From NCBI GenBank assembly GCA_024196135.1, contig JAMQCK010000293.1, positions 1 through 30,337 on the forward strand: 30,337 bases of DNA. The letters are read 5' to 3'. Positions 11,501-20,570 of the stretch are shown piece by piece; positions within the stretch are counted from its first letter, which is position 1, and each line of letters begins with the position of its first letter. The position numbers were made by a program, and so were the translations under genes. The DNA comes from Pleurotus ostreatus/Saccharomyces cerevisiae fusant. Taxonomy: Eukaryota; Opisthokonta. Below the pieces are notes generated by a model. The model was not told the origin of the DNA and did not search any database. It was given only the letters and a program-made list of their open reading frames with translations.

Positions 11501-12054
11501 GCATATACTAACCTCACCTTCCAGAACTTCGCGCCCCGCTGCTACACCTGCAAGACCGCGATCATCGAGGAGCGCTTCATCAGCCTCGACGACCCCGCGC
11601 TCGGCAAGCGCAACTACCACGAGCAGCACTTCTTCTGCGCCGAATGCGGCGACCCCTTCCTCACCCTCTCCGGCGGGCTCCCCACCACGCGCGCGGGCGA
11701 GCTCAGCGTGAGCGGCGACGGGACCTTCGACTCAGGCGAGGGCGTCGGCTTCACCGTGTACCGCGGGCACCCGTACTGCGAGAATTGCCACGTCAGGCTA
11801 CGAATGCCGAAGTGCAAGCGGTGCAAGAAGAGTATCAGGGAGCATACTCCGGCGGTGGAGGCGCTGGGTGGGAAGTGGTGTTATGAGTGCTTTGTGTGTG
11901 CGGTGAGTGGGGTTGTGGGTTGGTGGGTGGCCCGGGTGCTGACGCGGTTTCGTAGGGATGCGACAGGCCATTTGAGGACCCTTCGTTCTTTGAGAGGGAG
12001 GGGCAGCCGTATTGCGAGCACTGCTATATGGTGCTGCTGCGTAATGATCTTTAG
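8512..12054 (+). CDS. Paxillin-like protein with three LIM domains
   Basis: A 1145-residue protein, exons 8512..11472, 11525..11902 and 11956..12054. The first 925 residues are disordered: Gln/Pro-rich at the start, then Ser/Pro-rich with many SPTK and PPLPPR-type motifs (possible SH3 ligands and proline-directed kinase sites), an acidic stretch near 10195, and two repeat tracts. Three LIM zinc domains end the protein at about residues 933-985, 993-1078 (with a loop insertion after GGLPTTRAG) and 1084-1140, each with paired CxxC knuckles (for example CGGC and CAEC). C-terminal LIM arrays after a long disordered region are the layout of fungal paxillin (Pxl1), a scaffold of the cytokinetic ring and polarity sites; function here is inferred from that. 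The ATG at 8512 has a CCACC context (ACCATGTCG). The frame is open 99 codons further upstream, but that part is unlike the protein. Confidence 0.9.
10561..10712 (+). repeat. Imperfect MQAQQPVM tandem repeats in the LIM protein
   Basis: In frame with the LIM gene, about six imperfect units of six to eight residues based on the pattern (H/Q)AQQPVM follow one another. The DNA repeats are diverged at third positions, so the tract is old or selected at the protein level. Confidence 0.6.
11011..11190 (+). repeat. Degenerate PPSISVN tandem repeats in the LIM protein
   Basis: About eight units of seven to nine residues built on PPSI(S/N)V(N/S), such as SISVNGPPSISVNGPPS, lie about 40 residues before the first LIM domain. 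Alternating Ile/Val and Ser/Asn with Pro at unit borders suggests short beta-prone linear motifs rather than random coil. Confidence 0.7.
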
Positions 12055-12266
12055 AGGGGTGGTGGTTAGGACTGTGGCCATCGTCGTTGACGCCCTTTTT
12101 GACGCCCATTCACGATCTCTTGTTTCCATCTCTTGCTTTGCATTCATGTAGCGTCTAGACGTTGCTCTCGTTGCTTTCGTTCGCTCGTATAGTGTACACT
12201 ATCTCGTGCTACATATCAGACTCGAGACTTGACATGGATTTCGGCGTTGTATCGTGTGCACCCCAC

Positions 12267-13103
12267 TCAAGAGCTGTAGGCCGCCAAAATGATCTCCTTC
12301 ACTACATTCTCCGCCTCTTCCTTCGTAGCCTGCGGTGCGGCTCGATGGTGAGCTACAATAGAAAGAGCTAACAGACCGACTGACCTGCGGCGCACGGCGC
12401 AACGCAAACGCCTGTCTGATCAACACCTCCCGCGCCCGTCCGATCAGCGTAGCCATGGTCGGGCCAATCTTGCGCCCTTCCTCGACAGTGAGGCTATCGG
12501 ATCGCAGGCAAACATCTACGAGCTCCTCAAGAAGGAATTTTTCATCCAGATCATATTGGACGAAGAGGGCAATCTTGCGCATGCTCTCGCCAGGGAATTG
12601 ATACTTGCAGAGGCCGTATACTGCGACTTTGCAGATGCCCTGCATATCGAACATTTCAGCGACGCGTAGGATGGATTCCCATTTGGGGGTGAAGAAGTCG
12701 ATTCCTTCTTTCGTCCTGTGCTGTGGTCAGCCAACGTATCAATGGGTATGAGCATTCGTCGGGGTATACGGACTGACCATGCGTAGGGCCCCAGATAGAA
12801 AAAGGAGATGAGGTTCTCAAAGTCGTTTGACTGAACACCAGGTAAAAGGATGGGATGGGCCTCGTCGGCACCCTCTTGCGGACTCGAGCTGCCCAGGGGA
12901 AGGGATAGCATCGATGAAAGGATATTCGACGATCTTGTTACATGATGCGAGTGAACACAAGATACGATATCTTCAGCCTGCGCCATCATCGTCAGGGAAG
13001 GGAAAGTGGGCAATATATCGCAGACGCTGACCTTGCAGACAAGGCCACCCAATTGGAGGTGCACTGTATCCACACAGAGAGCATCGGCTGCTGTTGTTTC
13101 AGC
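12267..13103 (-). CDS. BTB/POZ domain protein, tandem copy without a visible start
   Basis: Exons from 13032 leftward: ..13032, 12977..12778, 12715..12385 and 12329..12267, ending in TGA. They encode the BTB core: HSHHVTRSSNILSSML, the EGADEAHPILLPGV segment and NDFENLISFFYLGPYAW. A helical part follows (WESILRVAEMFDMQGICKVA), with a short tail ATKEEAENVVKEIIL. BTB proteins usually dimerise and often act as ubiquitin-ligase adaptors or transcription partners; which applies here is unknown. Intron positions match those of the neighbouring BTB gene, so the two arose by tandem duplication. The first exon is a problem: the frame is open back to an in-frame stop at 13104-13106 without any ATG, and no start codon lies between there and the stop of the upstream copy. 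It may be 5' truncated (pseudogene), or read through from the upstream gene. The left boundary is firm, the right one is only the limit of the open frame. Confidence 0.65.
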
Positions 13104-13196
13104 TCAGTATAACGCCGAGCAAGAAGAGAAAACAGCTGCGCACGGGGTGGCCGGAACGAGGATGAAGAAATGGTCGATAGAGCACGGCCAATAGAT

Positions 13197-14039
13197 TCAG
13201 ACGAACTTCTTCTTGTGGCGACAGGGCACGCAGTAGGTGCGTGAGCGTATCTGGTACCCATACATACGTGCACGCCATTGAAGCATTGAACCTTGCACCC
13301 GTTTGCGGATGCACATGAGAAATTCGTGCATGGTTCTCCGAATGCATTAGAGAGTAGCAGAGCCTGTTCGCGAGCATGCGCGATGGCGGCGGTGAGTTCA
13401 TGCCCGAGTAATTTGGCTTCCTCTTTAGAGATCGAACGCTCGCGGGATATGACCGTCCGCAGTTCTTGCGTGACCCATTTCTTGCAAAGTCCATGCCTTT
13501 TTGCCAAGGATATTTTGCGTATGTCTTCCAGGGCGTTCGCAGAGTCGAGAGCGACGCATGCTGCTCTTGCAACCAATCGCATGGCAAATTTGTTCGCGAG
13601 CGTTAGGATGGCCTCCCATACGGCCTTGTCAGGTTCGACACCGTACGTCCTGAATCATAAATATTCGCAAGAAGACCAGATTCGTCATCACGTACCAGCT
13701 ATACTGAGATTCATAGAAGAACCATAACAATGCTTCGAGGTCAGTCTCTGAGATCTCATTCAGGACCAACGGCGTCAGCGCGCTACTTCCGGGCGTGTCG
13801 TCTTCGAGGGTGGTGCTGCCTGCCCCAGTATAGCGCAGAAGCCCATCGAAGAAGGAGGTCGCTTGTCTCAGGTAATAAAGGTGAATATGATAGACAGTTG
13901 ATTCAGCCTGGTATAGTGATTCGTCAATATACAGAGGTCGACAATCCAGGAAATCACTCACTCGCAGGAAGCAATCGCCATTCTCGTAGAAGTATTTGCC
14001 GCTCAGGCGATGAGGGTCAGAGGTAAAAGCCATTGCCAT
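13197..14039 (-). CDS. BTB/POZ domain protein, upstream tandem copy
   Basis: A 233-residue protein from exons 14039..13962, 13907..13696, 13649..13292 and 13250..13197. It starts MAMAFTSDPHRL and enters the BTB fold at NGDCFLRAESTVYHIHLYYL, with RQATSFFDGLL and SETDLEALLWFFYESQYSW. A helical region follows (AVWEAILTLANKFAMRLVA) and a Cys-rich tail with CTNFSC, GCK and YCVPC spacing that could bind zinc. The last intron (13291..13251) has a non-standard GTTCAA donor, so the Cys-rich C-terminus is less sure than the BTB core; without that splice the frame runs on into the neighbouring copy. The family is common and expanded in Agaricomycetes. No target or partner can be read from the sequence. 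Confidence 0.75.
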
Positions 14040-14447
14040 CAATAGAGATTGTCAAGGTGGACGAGAGGGACGCAAGGTGGAGAGAAGCGTCGATGGCTGA
14101 GGTAATCTTGGCCGGCCAGTGCCGTATGAAATCAGTATGTATGGCGAAGAGCAAACCTAGGTCAGAAGGAGCCACGGCATGTTGCATATTATAAACAAGC
14201 AGATATACAGTGTGGACTGCGTACGAGCTCAGTGGTAGTCCAGGTCAAAGTTGAACATGCATTTTTTGGATTCCGGTTCCAATTTCGGATGGACGGGCCG
14301 AAGACCCCTCAAACGCGAATGATTGGGGGGCCCGGCACTAGACTACCATCTCCTCGACGACACGGTTCTTCACCGTCTTCCAGAGCGCCCGCCCATTTCC
14401 CTGTTCATTCCTCTTACTTCCCCGCATCCTCATCCCCCTTTTGTGCA
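14040..14447. other. Divergent promoter, BTB and coactosin genes
   Basis: The 408-base spacer separates the BTB start (-) from the coactosin start (+). It has an AT-rich TATTATAAAC element near 14187-14196, and pyrimidine-rich sequence directly before the coactosin ATG. No further gene is seen. Confidence 0.4.
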
Positions 14448-15154
14448 ATGGCGGACGTCTCTGATCCTGCAATCATAGAAGGTCAGCGCTTCTTCCCCGC
14501 CGCTTAACCGCGATGAACTGAGCGGCCCTGCAGCCTACAACGACGTTCGCTCGGACAAGACGGACACGAAGTGGCTTCTGCTTGACTACGAGGTGCGTTC
14601 TCGGTGGGCTTCGCCGCGATCGTGCATCGCTAAAGCGGTAGTACAGTCGGACCGCTCGGACAAGCTGCAGGTCTCGAAGACAGGGACAGGGGGGTTGACG
14701 GAGCTGCAGGAGAACTTGGACAATAGCAAGGCTTCCTACGCGTACGTGCGCGTCACGTACGCGAACGACAAGGAGTCCAAGCGCGAGAAGTTCATCCTGG
14801 TGGTGCGTGTCAAGTCGTGTGCGTCGAGTCAATGCACTAATCGCGTCCCTTGTGTAGGTCTGGATAGGGCCTGAATGCAAGGTCATGCGCAAAGCGAAGG
14901 CAAGATTCACTCTCCTCCACCATACGCGATCGGTCCTCACAACCATACCAGATTTCCGTACATGCCGCAGATGTCAAGCAAGTCTTGCGAGTATACTCGC
15001 TCGATGTCCCCGCCCGCGAGAAGGACGACTTGAACGAGGAGCCCATTGTCAAGAAGTTACGGAAGGTGCGCCCGATCTTGCACTTCCATCTCCGCAATTA
15101 CTGACGTGGTGAATCTTACCTCAGGCTGGCGGCGCGAGCTACGACGGCATCTAG
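14448..15154 (+). CDS. Coactosin-like ADF-H domain actin-binding protein
   Basis: A 144-residue single-domain protein, the usual length for coactosin, which binds F-actin and counters capping. Six exons: 14448..14481, 14534..14592, 14647..14802, 14858..14899, 14952..15065 and 15125..15154. It starts MADVSDPAIIEAYNDVRSDK, with TKWLLLDYE, then SYAYVRVTYANDKESKREKF and VVWIGPECKVMRKAK. The final helix region runs from ISVHAADVKQVLRVYSLD, and the protein ends in GGASYDGI. The fourth intron (14900..14951) starts with GC rather than GT; its donor reads AAG|GCAAG, the consensus for GC-AG introns, and splicing there is needed to keep the ADF-H fold. The C-terminal glutamates and lysines next to the last helix fit the coactosin subclass better than cofilin, which starts differently and has a conserved Ser near the N-terminus. 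Confidence 0.93.
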
Positions 15155-16339
15155 CAATCGCATGCCTTCCCCAGCCTCTATTTGCACGCTTTCTTAGCCA
15201 TAATATATTTTCTGGGCATTGGTTTCGCATCTTCACCCCTCGACGCGCTTGAAGAGACGCAAGTACAAGCAACCTCCAGCACCGGCAGACTACCCAGCGG
15301 CGACGACCAGTTCACATCCCGACCATGAAAGCTCGAAGCGCTGGTCCCTCCCATAGTCAATGAACCACTTATGCTCCAGCTACTTCGGCGTGGGTCTTCA
15401 CCGGGCGGACGTGATTCAATCCCAAGGATTTACCTCACTTTTGCACTGCAGTAGGCGCCTGTGGGCGCTTGACCGGAGAACTCCGAAACATCCCCGAAAG
15501 GCAGGAACATCATCCAAATACAACCACACATACACCCGCTCGACTCACGCATCCCTAGCGCGCACTGCTACGAATTACATGACGCCTTCGCCATCCCTGT
15601 CGTCAACAGAGGTCACAGAAACTCCAACACCCTCTGATCGACGTCCAGCCTGTTCCTCAAGTCGCCACCCTGGTCGTAGATGGATCCACAAGTCCAACCT
15701 GGCGAAAACACCCGTAGGGCGAGCGCCTGTGTCGGGAAATGCGTCGCGCGTGTTGGATTCTCCAAACTGCGCAGCACGCTTTCTCCAACGTGCTCTCATA
15801 TGCGCGACCTTCCGCCCAAATTGGTGCTGCTCCCGCCCAGATGAGGATATTCCCGCCGTATCTCGGTAAGACAGTCTCACCCGCTTCCCGCGCGCTCACC
15901 CTATTTCGCGTGCGCGAGCGGTGGCATATGGGTGGGTAGCGGTAGCATATCGGGGGAAGCGGCAGCAGATGGGGGGCAGCGTCATTGTTTTTCGGAAGCT
16001 GTGGGCCTTGGCTACGCTCCTCATCCGAGGCTTAATTGAAGGATCGGCCCCAACCGACACCAGAAACCCGATTGCGAAGGCGTCACTAACGATGGGCGCA
16101 TCCTATCACTTGTGAGTCGTTGGCTGCGCCGGGTGGTAGGTATATAAGTCAGACCTGGATTGCCCGGTGAAAGCACTAGTCCAGCTCTCTTCGACCTCCC
16201 CGTCAACAACTCTCACCGCCCTCGCCGCCGGCAGTTTATCGGTATTGAACATCTTTTTGCCTCTTTGTGATTATCGACTTAGTAGTACGTCTCCCCTTTC
16301 TTTCTGCTCCTCGCCCCTTTCTGACCTGTCCTTCAGATT
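15155..16339. other. Stretch without a confident gene, upstream of the secreted-protein gene
   Basis: Nearly 1.2 kb. A 169-codon frame at 15360..15869 is Ser/Thr/Pro/Arg-rich with no domain. Short natural-looking segments in shifting frames (for example QHAFSNVLSYARPS near 15768) hint at a decayed gene, but no consistent exon chain could be built. The last 200 bases are promoter and leader: TATATAA at 16141 and pyrimidine-rich sequence, with CAG just before the ATG that may mark a leader intron. Confidence 0.4.
16140..16148 (+). promoter_or_regulatory. TATA box of the secreted repeat-protein gene
   Basis: GTATATAAG lies 200 bases upstream of the ATG at 16340. The distance is long unless the leader contains an intron, which the CT-rich run ending in TTCAG at about 16336 would allow. 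Confidence 0.45.
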
Positions 16340-17467
16340 ATGCAGTTCATCACCGTGTCCACTGTCCTCGCGGCCGTCGCCGTCTCGTCGCTCGCCGCCC
16401 CCGCCCCCTTCTTCTTCGGGAACAACGGCAACGGCAACGGCCAGGGCGACCGCCACGGCCACCACGGCCACCACCACGGCCACGACGGGCAGTCGTCGGA
16501 CAGCGCATCCGCGACGTTCAGCACCGACTCGTTCATCGCGCCCTCGACCACTGAGTCGTTTAGCTCCGTGATCCCCACGTCCACGGACTCGGTGTCGTTC
16601 ACGGATTCGGCGTCGGCGGAGCCTACGAGCACGGACGACGGGAACAACAACTTCCTATTCGGTCTCTTCGGCGGCCACGGCCATAAGCACGGCCACCACC
16701 ACTCGTCGTCGGACGATGAGTCGTCAACGTTTGAGGCATCTTCTACCGACAGCGCTTTCGAGCCGTCGTTCACGGACAGCTTCACCGATTCCTTCACGGA
16801 CAGCTTCACAGATAGCTTTACCGACAGCTTTACCGACAGCTTCACCGACTCCTTCGAGCCCTCGGCCACGGACAGCTCGTTCGAACCGTCAGTGACGGAC
16901 AGCTTCATCGTGTCCGCGACCGACAGCTTCAGCTTCAGCGCTGAGGAGCCGTCGAGCACCTTCGACGCTTTCTCCAGCGACTTCAGCACCTTCACCGACC
17001 CCGCCTCCGCCGAGCCGACCACCAGCACCGACGACGGGCTCGTCCGCCGCAACCTGGGCAGCCTCCTCCCGGAGATTTACAGCGCGGCGGAGAGCATCCG
17101 CAGCAACTTCCCCGGGTTCGTCAGCTCGCTCGAGGCGGAGAAGGCGTCGTACTTCAGCCAGTACGAGGCTTCGCTGAGCGCGGCCGCTGCCTCTGCCACT
17201 GTTACCTCGGACGCCGCCTTCCCCACCGAATCGTTCGACGGGAACTTCGCTGACATTAGCGTGGGCGCGAGCATCGGGCTCCCCAGCGGCAGCAGCGGCA
17301 ATTTCAGCGAATTCTTCCCGAGCGCCAGCGGCACCGACAGCGAGCTCCCTCTTCCCACCGCCACGTCCGTCGGTGGTGATGACGGCAGCTGCCTCTCGCA
17401 GTGCGTGCAGGAGCAGGAGGGCGAGGACTTCGAGAGCTGTGTCGAGAGCTGCATCCAGCGCAACTAG
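16340..17467 (+). CDS. Secreted Ser/Asp/Thr/His-rich protein with FTDS repeats
   Basis: A single-exon 375-residue protein. Residues 1-19 (MQFITVSTVLAAVAVSSLA) are a clear signal peptide with an Ala-x-Ala cleavage site. Next come a Gly/Asn run, two His/Gly clusters (HGHHGHHHGHDG and HGHKHGHHH) that could chelate metal, and a long Ser/Thr/Asp/Phe-rich part suited to O-glycosylation, including seven exact FTDS units. A dibasic LVRR at about residue 236 could be a Kex2-like processing site. After it the chain is more ordered (LGSLLPEIYSAAESIRSNFPG, alanine-rich helix) and ends in a Cys motif C-x3-C then C-x3-C (CLSQCV, CVESC). There is no hydrophobic tail for a GPI anchor, so it is probably released or wall-associated. 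No known family is recognised. Possible roles are wall protein or small secreted effector-like protein; neither is shown. Confidence 0.88.
   Translation: MQFITVSTVLAAVAVSSLAAPAPFFFGNNGNGNGQGDRHGHHGHHHGHDGQSSDSASATFSTDSFIAPSTTESFSSVIPTSTDSVSFTDSASAEPTSTDDGNNNFLFGLFGGHGHKHGHHHSSSDDESSTFEASSTDSAFEPSFTDSFTDSFTDSFTDSFTDSFTDSFTDSFEPSATDSSFEPSVTDSFIVSATDSFSFSAEEPSSTFDAFSSDFSTFTDPASAEPTTSTDDGLVRRNLGSLLPEIYSAAESIRSNFPGFVSSLEAEKASYFSQYEASLSAAAASATVTSDAAFPTESFDGNFADISVGASIGLPSGSSGNFSEFFPSASGTDSELPLPTATSVGGDDGSCLSQCVQEQEGEDFESCVESCIQRN
16769..16852 (+). repeat. Seven 12-base tandem repeats encoding FTDS
   Basis: Seven contiguous units of the form TTCACGGACAGC with mostly third-position differences, in frame, each coding Phe-Thr-Asp-Ser. 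Related but spaced TDSF or TDS motifs occur on both sides. The unit number is a likely site of length variation between strains. Confidence 0.9.
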
Positions 17468-18145
17468 AGGACGCCGAGGTGTTCATAGAGCAGAATCCGG
17501 ACAAAGTACTTACACCTAGATTACGAACGAGTAATGCGCGGAGTAGTGACAAAGAAATGTACAATTAGAATTCAACGTGAACAAGTTAGCTTCTTTACCC
17601 GGACTTTACCTCGTTTTCTGCGAAGGCAACGCTTCGAATGACTTGAGCCAATGAGCTCGAACCTTGTGTGTCTATCACATTCAATTCGCTGAACATGAGT
17701 GGCTTTTTTTGAGGCGCACGTGAATTGGGTGGTGGCGTCATGCACAACAGACTCTTTCACCTTCCTCTCCCTCCTTCCATCACAGGCCTATCTGCTATCT
17801 CGTGAGACTATGCTAGTACCTCCAGCTCCTGTGACCTCTGTGATGCACGACGCTATCCCTCGTACAACCGCACCCATCGAGCATCCACCATCCTCCCTGT
17901 CGACTATAGCGCGCCTTAGTCGGGTATGAGGTGGCCGTCAATAGTGGGAACTCCAGGCCGCCTTGTGCGCTGCGCCCTTCGCGAACTTGAACCGAGGTAG
18001 CCTCATTGACAGCATGACCACGCTCTGTCATCTAGGAGATTACGAGGCTCCTTGCGTGCTCTCGGCGCTCTGGGTGTATATAAGACGCTCCGAATAGGGC
18101 TCTGCGCTCCTCAATACGAGCTCCGCCTCTCGCCCGCCTCTTACC
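17468..18145. other. Intergenic region before the aldo/keto reductase gene
   Basis: About 680 bases between two plus-strand genes. The left part is AT-richer and probably the 3' end of the secreted-protein transcript. The right end carries TATATAA at 18077. Open frames here are short and without recognisable content. Confidence 0.4.
18077..18083 (+). promoter_or_regulatory. TATA box of the aldo/keto reductase gene
   Basis: TATATAA stands 69 bases upstream of the ATG at 18146, a common spacing for a strongly positioned fungal promoter. Confidence 0.55.
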
Positions 18146-19293
18146 ATGCTATCCCTCTTGCGCTATATTCGCAGCTTTTTTGGCCCGTCTGCTGAGCTGA
18201 AGCCGGCGCCTGCGTCGACACGACTGCTCGGCAAAGATGTCGGACGCGTCGGATACGGGATGATGAGTGAGTACAATGATCACCAAGGTTCCTGATCGCC
18301 GGACTGACCCCGTATAAAGGCCTCACCTGGCGCGAAGTCCCCCCACCCACCGACGAGGCGATCCAGGTCCTTAAGGCCGCGCTCGAGGCGGGCGCGACCT
18401 TCTGGAACGGCGGCGAGCTCTACGGCACGCCCGAGTACAACTCCCTCCACCTTCTCCGCGCGTACTTCACCAAGTACCCCGAGGACGCCGAGCGCGTCGT
18501 GCTCTCCATCAAGGCCGGCTTCCCCAACATCGACGGCAGCCCGGCGACGGTGATCGCGAACGCGGTGCGGTGTGCGAAGGTGCTGGAGGGCGTGAAGAAG
18601 ATCGATATTTTCGAGTGCGCGCGGAAGGATCCGAATGTCGATATCGAGCAGACGGTCGGCGCGCTTGCGCAGCTCGTCACCGCAGGGGTGATTGGTGGGA
18701 TTGGTCTCTCAGAAGTGGGTGCTGAGACAATACGCCGCGCGGCGAATGTGCATCCTATTGCGGCGGTAGAGGTGGAGTGTTCGCTCTGGGCGGTCGATAT
18801 CCTCGACAACGGCGTTGCGGCGGCCTGCAGCGAGCTCAATATTCCCATCATCGCCTACTGCCCTCTTGGCCGCGGGTTCTTGGTACGTCCTTTCTGTCGA
18901 TGTAGCCTCGATATTCCCGCTAACTCTGCGTAGACAGGACAGTACAAGAAGATCGAGGACTTGCCCGAGAACCTGCGCGACTTCCCCCGCTTCCAGCCCG
19001 GCCTCTTCGAGCAGAACATCCGCCTCGTGAACGAGGTCGACGCGCTGGCGAAGAGGAAAGGCTGCAAGACCGGGCAGGTGGCCATCTCGTGGGTCGCCTC
19101 GCTGAATGGGAGACCCGGCATGCCACCCGTACTTCCTCTACCTGGGGCCAGCGCACCCGAGCGCGCCGCGGAGAACACGAAGCTTATCGATCTGACCGAG
19201 AAGGAGCTGAAGGAGCTCGATGACATCGTCAAGCGCTGTACTGTGGTGGGAGACCGGTACGGAGGGCCTGGGGCCGCGCTTATGTGGGGTTGA
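18146..19293 (+). CDS. plr1: Aldo/keto reductase, pyridoxal reductase type (AKR8)
   Basis: A 347-residue NADPH-dependent reductase, exons 18146..18266, 18320..18882 and 18934..19293. The family member it resembles, yeast pyridoxal reductase, converts pyridoxal to pyridoxine in vitamin B6 salvage. The TIM-barrel marks are GRVGYGMMSLTW at the start, FWNGGELYG with the catalytic Tyr75, LSIKAGF with Lys105, IGGIGLSEVG, and YCPLGRGFLTG. The strand after the lysine reads IFECARKDPNVDIEQTV, the AKR8-type form in which the usual catalytic His is not present, as known for this group. The cofactor segment PVLPLPGAS-PERAAENTK is intact. An N-terminal extension of about 30 residues (LSLLRYIRSFFG) is hydrophobic and basic and might be a targeting sequence. 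The substrate is inferred from family; a general aldehyde reductase role is possible. Confidence 0.87.
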
Positions 19294-19710
19294 ATGTCGT
19301 AACGGACTCGAAGGAAGCGACCAGCCGGTCATGTGTGTATTTCTAGAATGTCTTTACGAGCTTTATGAACGGTTACTTTCCACATACACGAGGTTTCATA
19401 CCTGTATACTCCTTCTTTGTAGTTCATAGGCGGGACTAGATCCGTTTACTTCGAGGGCTTTTCATCCCACTGGCCCAGGGTTGACGGAAGTCAAGCTGAC
19501 CGACGAGTATAATCAAGGTCGGCGTGATAAAGCAGAACTTCCTTGCGCTCTAAAGCACCTCGATGATCATTATGCACGGCCGTGCAATTTTGCATCAAGC
19601 CAAGGAGCCAGGAAAGTGGGAACCAGATGGAGGACGGAGGCAAAGTGGACACGTGTCCTCCGCGTGGTGCATTGATGGTCGATCACCTGCTTTTGTTCCG
19701 TTCGTCCATC
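19294..19710. other. Intergenic region between the reductase and RRG9-like genes
   Basis: About 420 bases holding the reductase 3' end and the promoter of the next gene, including the palindrome at 19647. In-frame ATGs at 19582 and 19675 precede the chosen start of the next gene. Confidence 0.45.
19647..19658. promoter_or_regulatory. 12-base palindrome with a CACGTG E-box core
   Basis: GGACACGTGTCC is a perfect palindrome 53 bases before the chosen ATG of the RRG9-like gene. CACGTG is the core site of bHLH regulators such as Cbf1-type factors, which in fungi often control respiratory and sulfur genes. Binding is inferred only. Confidence 0.4.
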
Positions 19711-20352
19711 ATGTCCATGTCCCACACCTGGAAAGCTCTCGCGGGCCTCGCTAGATGCTCCCACCACGTCTCACGCAGAACCTACTCATCTATCCCTGAC
19801 GAAGCCCGTGCCAAATGGCGGCTTCAGGGAGTACCTGCACCCCGTTCAATTCTCGAGGACGATGACACGCCCGTGGACCTCTCAGAGGACGACGATGCGG
19901 TGAACGGTCTCAGACCAGGTACCGCACCCATACACAAGCGGAAACCTCCGCGAGAGCCTACTCCAGAACAGGTCGCGCTTCATAAGCGCACCATAAAGGA
20001 GAGGTTCCCCGACGGCTGGAACCCGCCTCGCAAGCTGTCGCGGGAGGCCATGGAAGGCCTTCGCCAACTCTATCGGATTGACCCAGTCAAATTCGACACG
20101 CCTACGTTGGCGGAGAAGTTTAAGATCAGCCCCGAAGCCGTTCGACGCATTCTGCGTTCGCGGTGGGAACCATCCAAGGAGAAGCGCGTGCAGGCGCTGA
20201 AGGCGGAGAGGCGGGAGACCGACCAGTACCACACACTGCGGAGGTTGAAGGAGAAGTTAGAGACGGAGAAGATCTTGCAGGATAAGGCGGACGTGGGAGG
20301 CGGGCGGAATGGGCATTCGCGCGACAGGTTGGAATTTCAGGCTGAGGATTAG
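19711..20352 (+). CDS. RRG9: RRG9/neugrin-like mitochondrial protein
   Basis: A 213-residue intronless protein. The neugrin/RRG9 domain spans about residues 109-155: LSREAMEGLRQLYRIDP, then TPTLAEKFKISPEAVRRIL and RSRWEP, a helix-turn-helix-like fold. In yeast Rrg9 is needed for respiratory growth and mitochondrial genome maintenance, and animal neugrin acts on mitochondrial rRNA; the same compartment is expected here. The N-terminus (SHTWKALAGLARCSHHVSRR) is basic, hydroxylated and lacks acids, as in a mitochondrial presequence, which favours the ATG at 19711. An in-frame ATG at 19675 would add 12 residues and also remain plausible. The C-terminal part (from KEKRVQALKAERRETDQ) is a highly charged helix. 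It converges on the P450 gene with a 218-base spacer. Confidence 0.85.
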   Translation: MSMSHTWKALAGLARCSHHVSRRTYSSIPDEARAKWRLQGVPAPRSILEDDDTPVDLSEDDDAVNGLRPGTAPIHKRKPPREPTPEQVALHKRTIKERFPDGWNPPRKLSREAMEGLRQLYRIDPVKFDTPTLAEKFKISPEAVRRILRSRWEPSKEKRVQALKAERRETDQYHTLRRLKEKLETEKILQDKADVGGGRNGHSRDRLEFQAED

Positions 20353-20570
20353 TTATTGGAGGGTCCGTCTACTATTAGTCCTTTCGCTCGTTTACAAGCA
20401 TACACTACTCTACGGATATGTAATACACACACGGAACAGGTTCATATACCTTGCTCGGCAGGCTGTTAAATACGCTAGTCCACGAACCCCAGCATCAGCG
20501 GTATATTATACAAATCCTTGCCAATGATCTGGCATCGCGTATCAACACCTTAATACGATGGCCTGATCAG

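Noticed and set aside
15360..15869. 169-codon plus-strand frame
   Set aside because: Low-complexity Ser/Thr/Arg/Pro text, no domain, no supporting promoter; kept only as an uncertain region.
16333..17052. 239-codon minus-strand frame with repeated SVKL motif
   Set aside because: It mirrors the FTDS repeats and biased codons of the secreted-protein gene; no signal or domain, and the plus-strand gene is clear.
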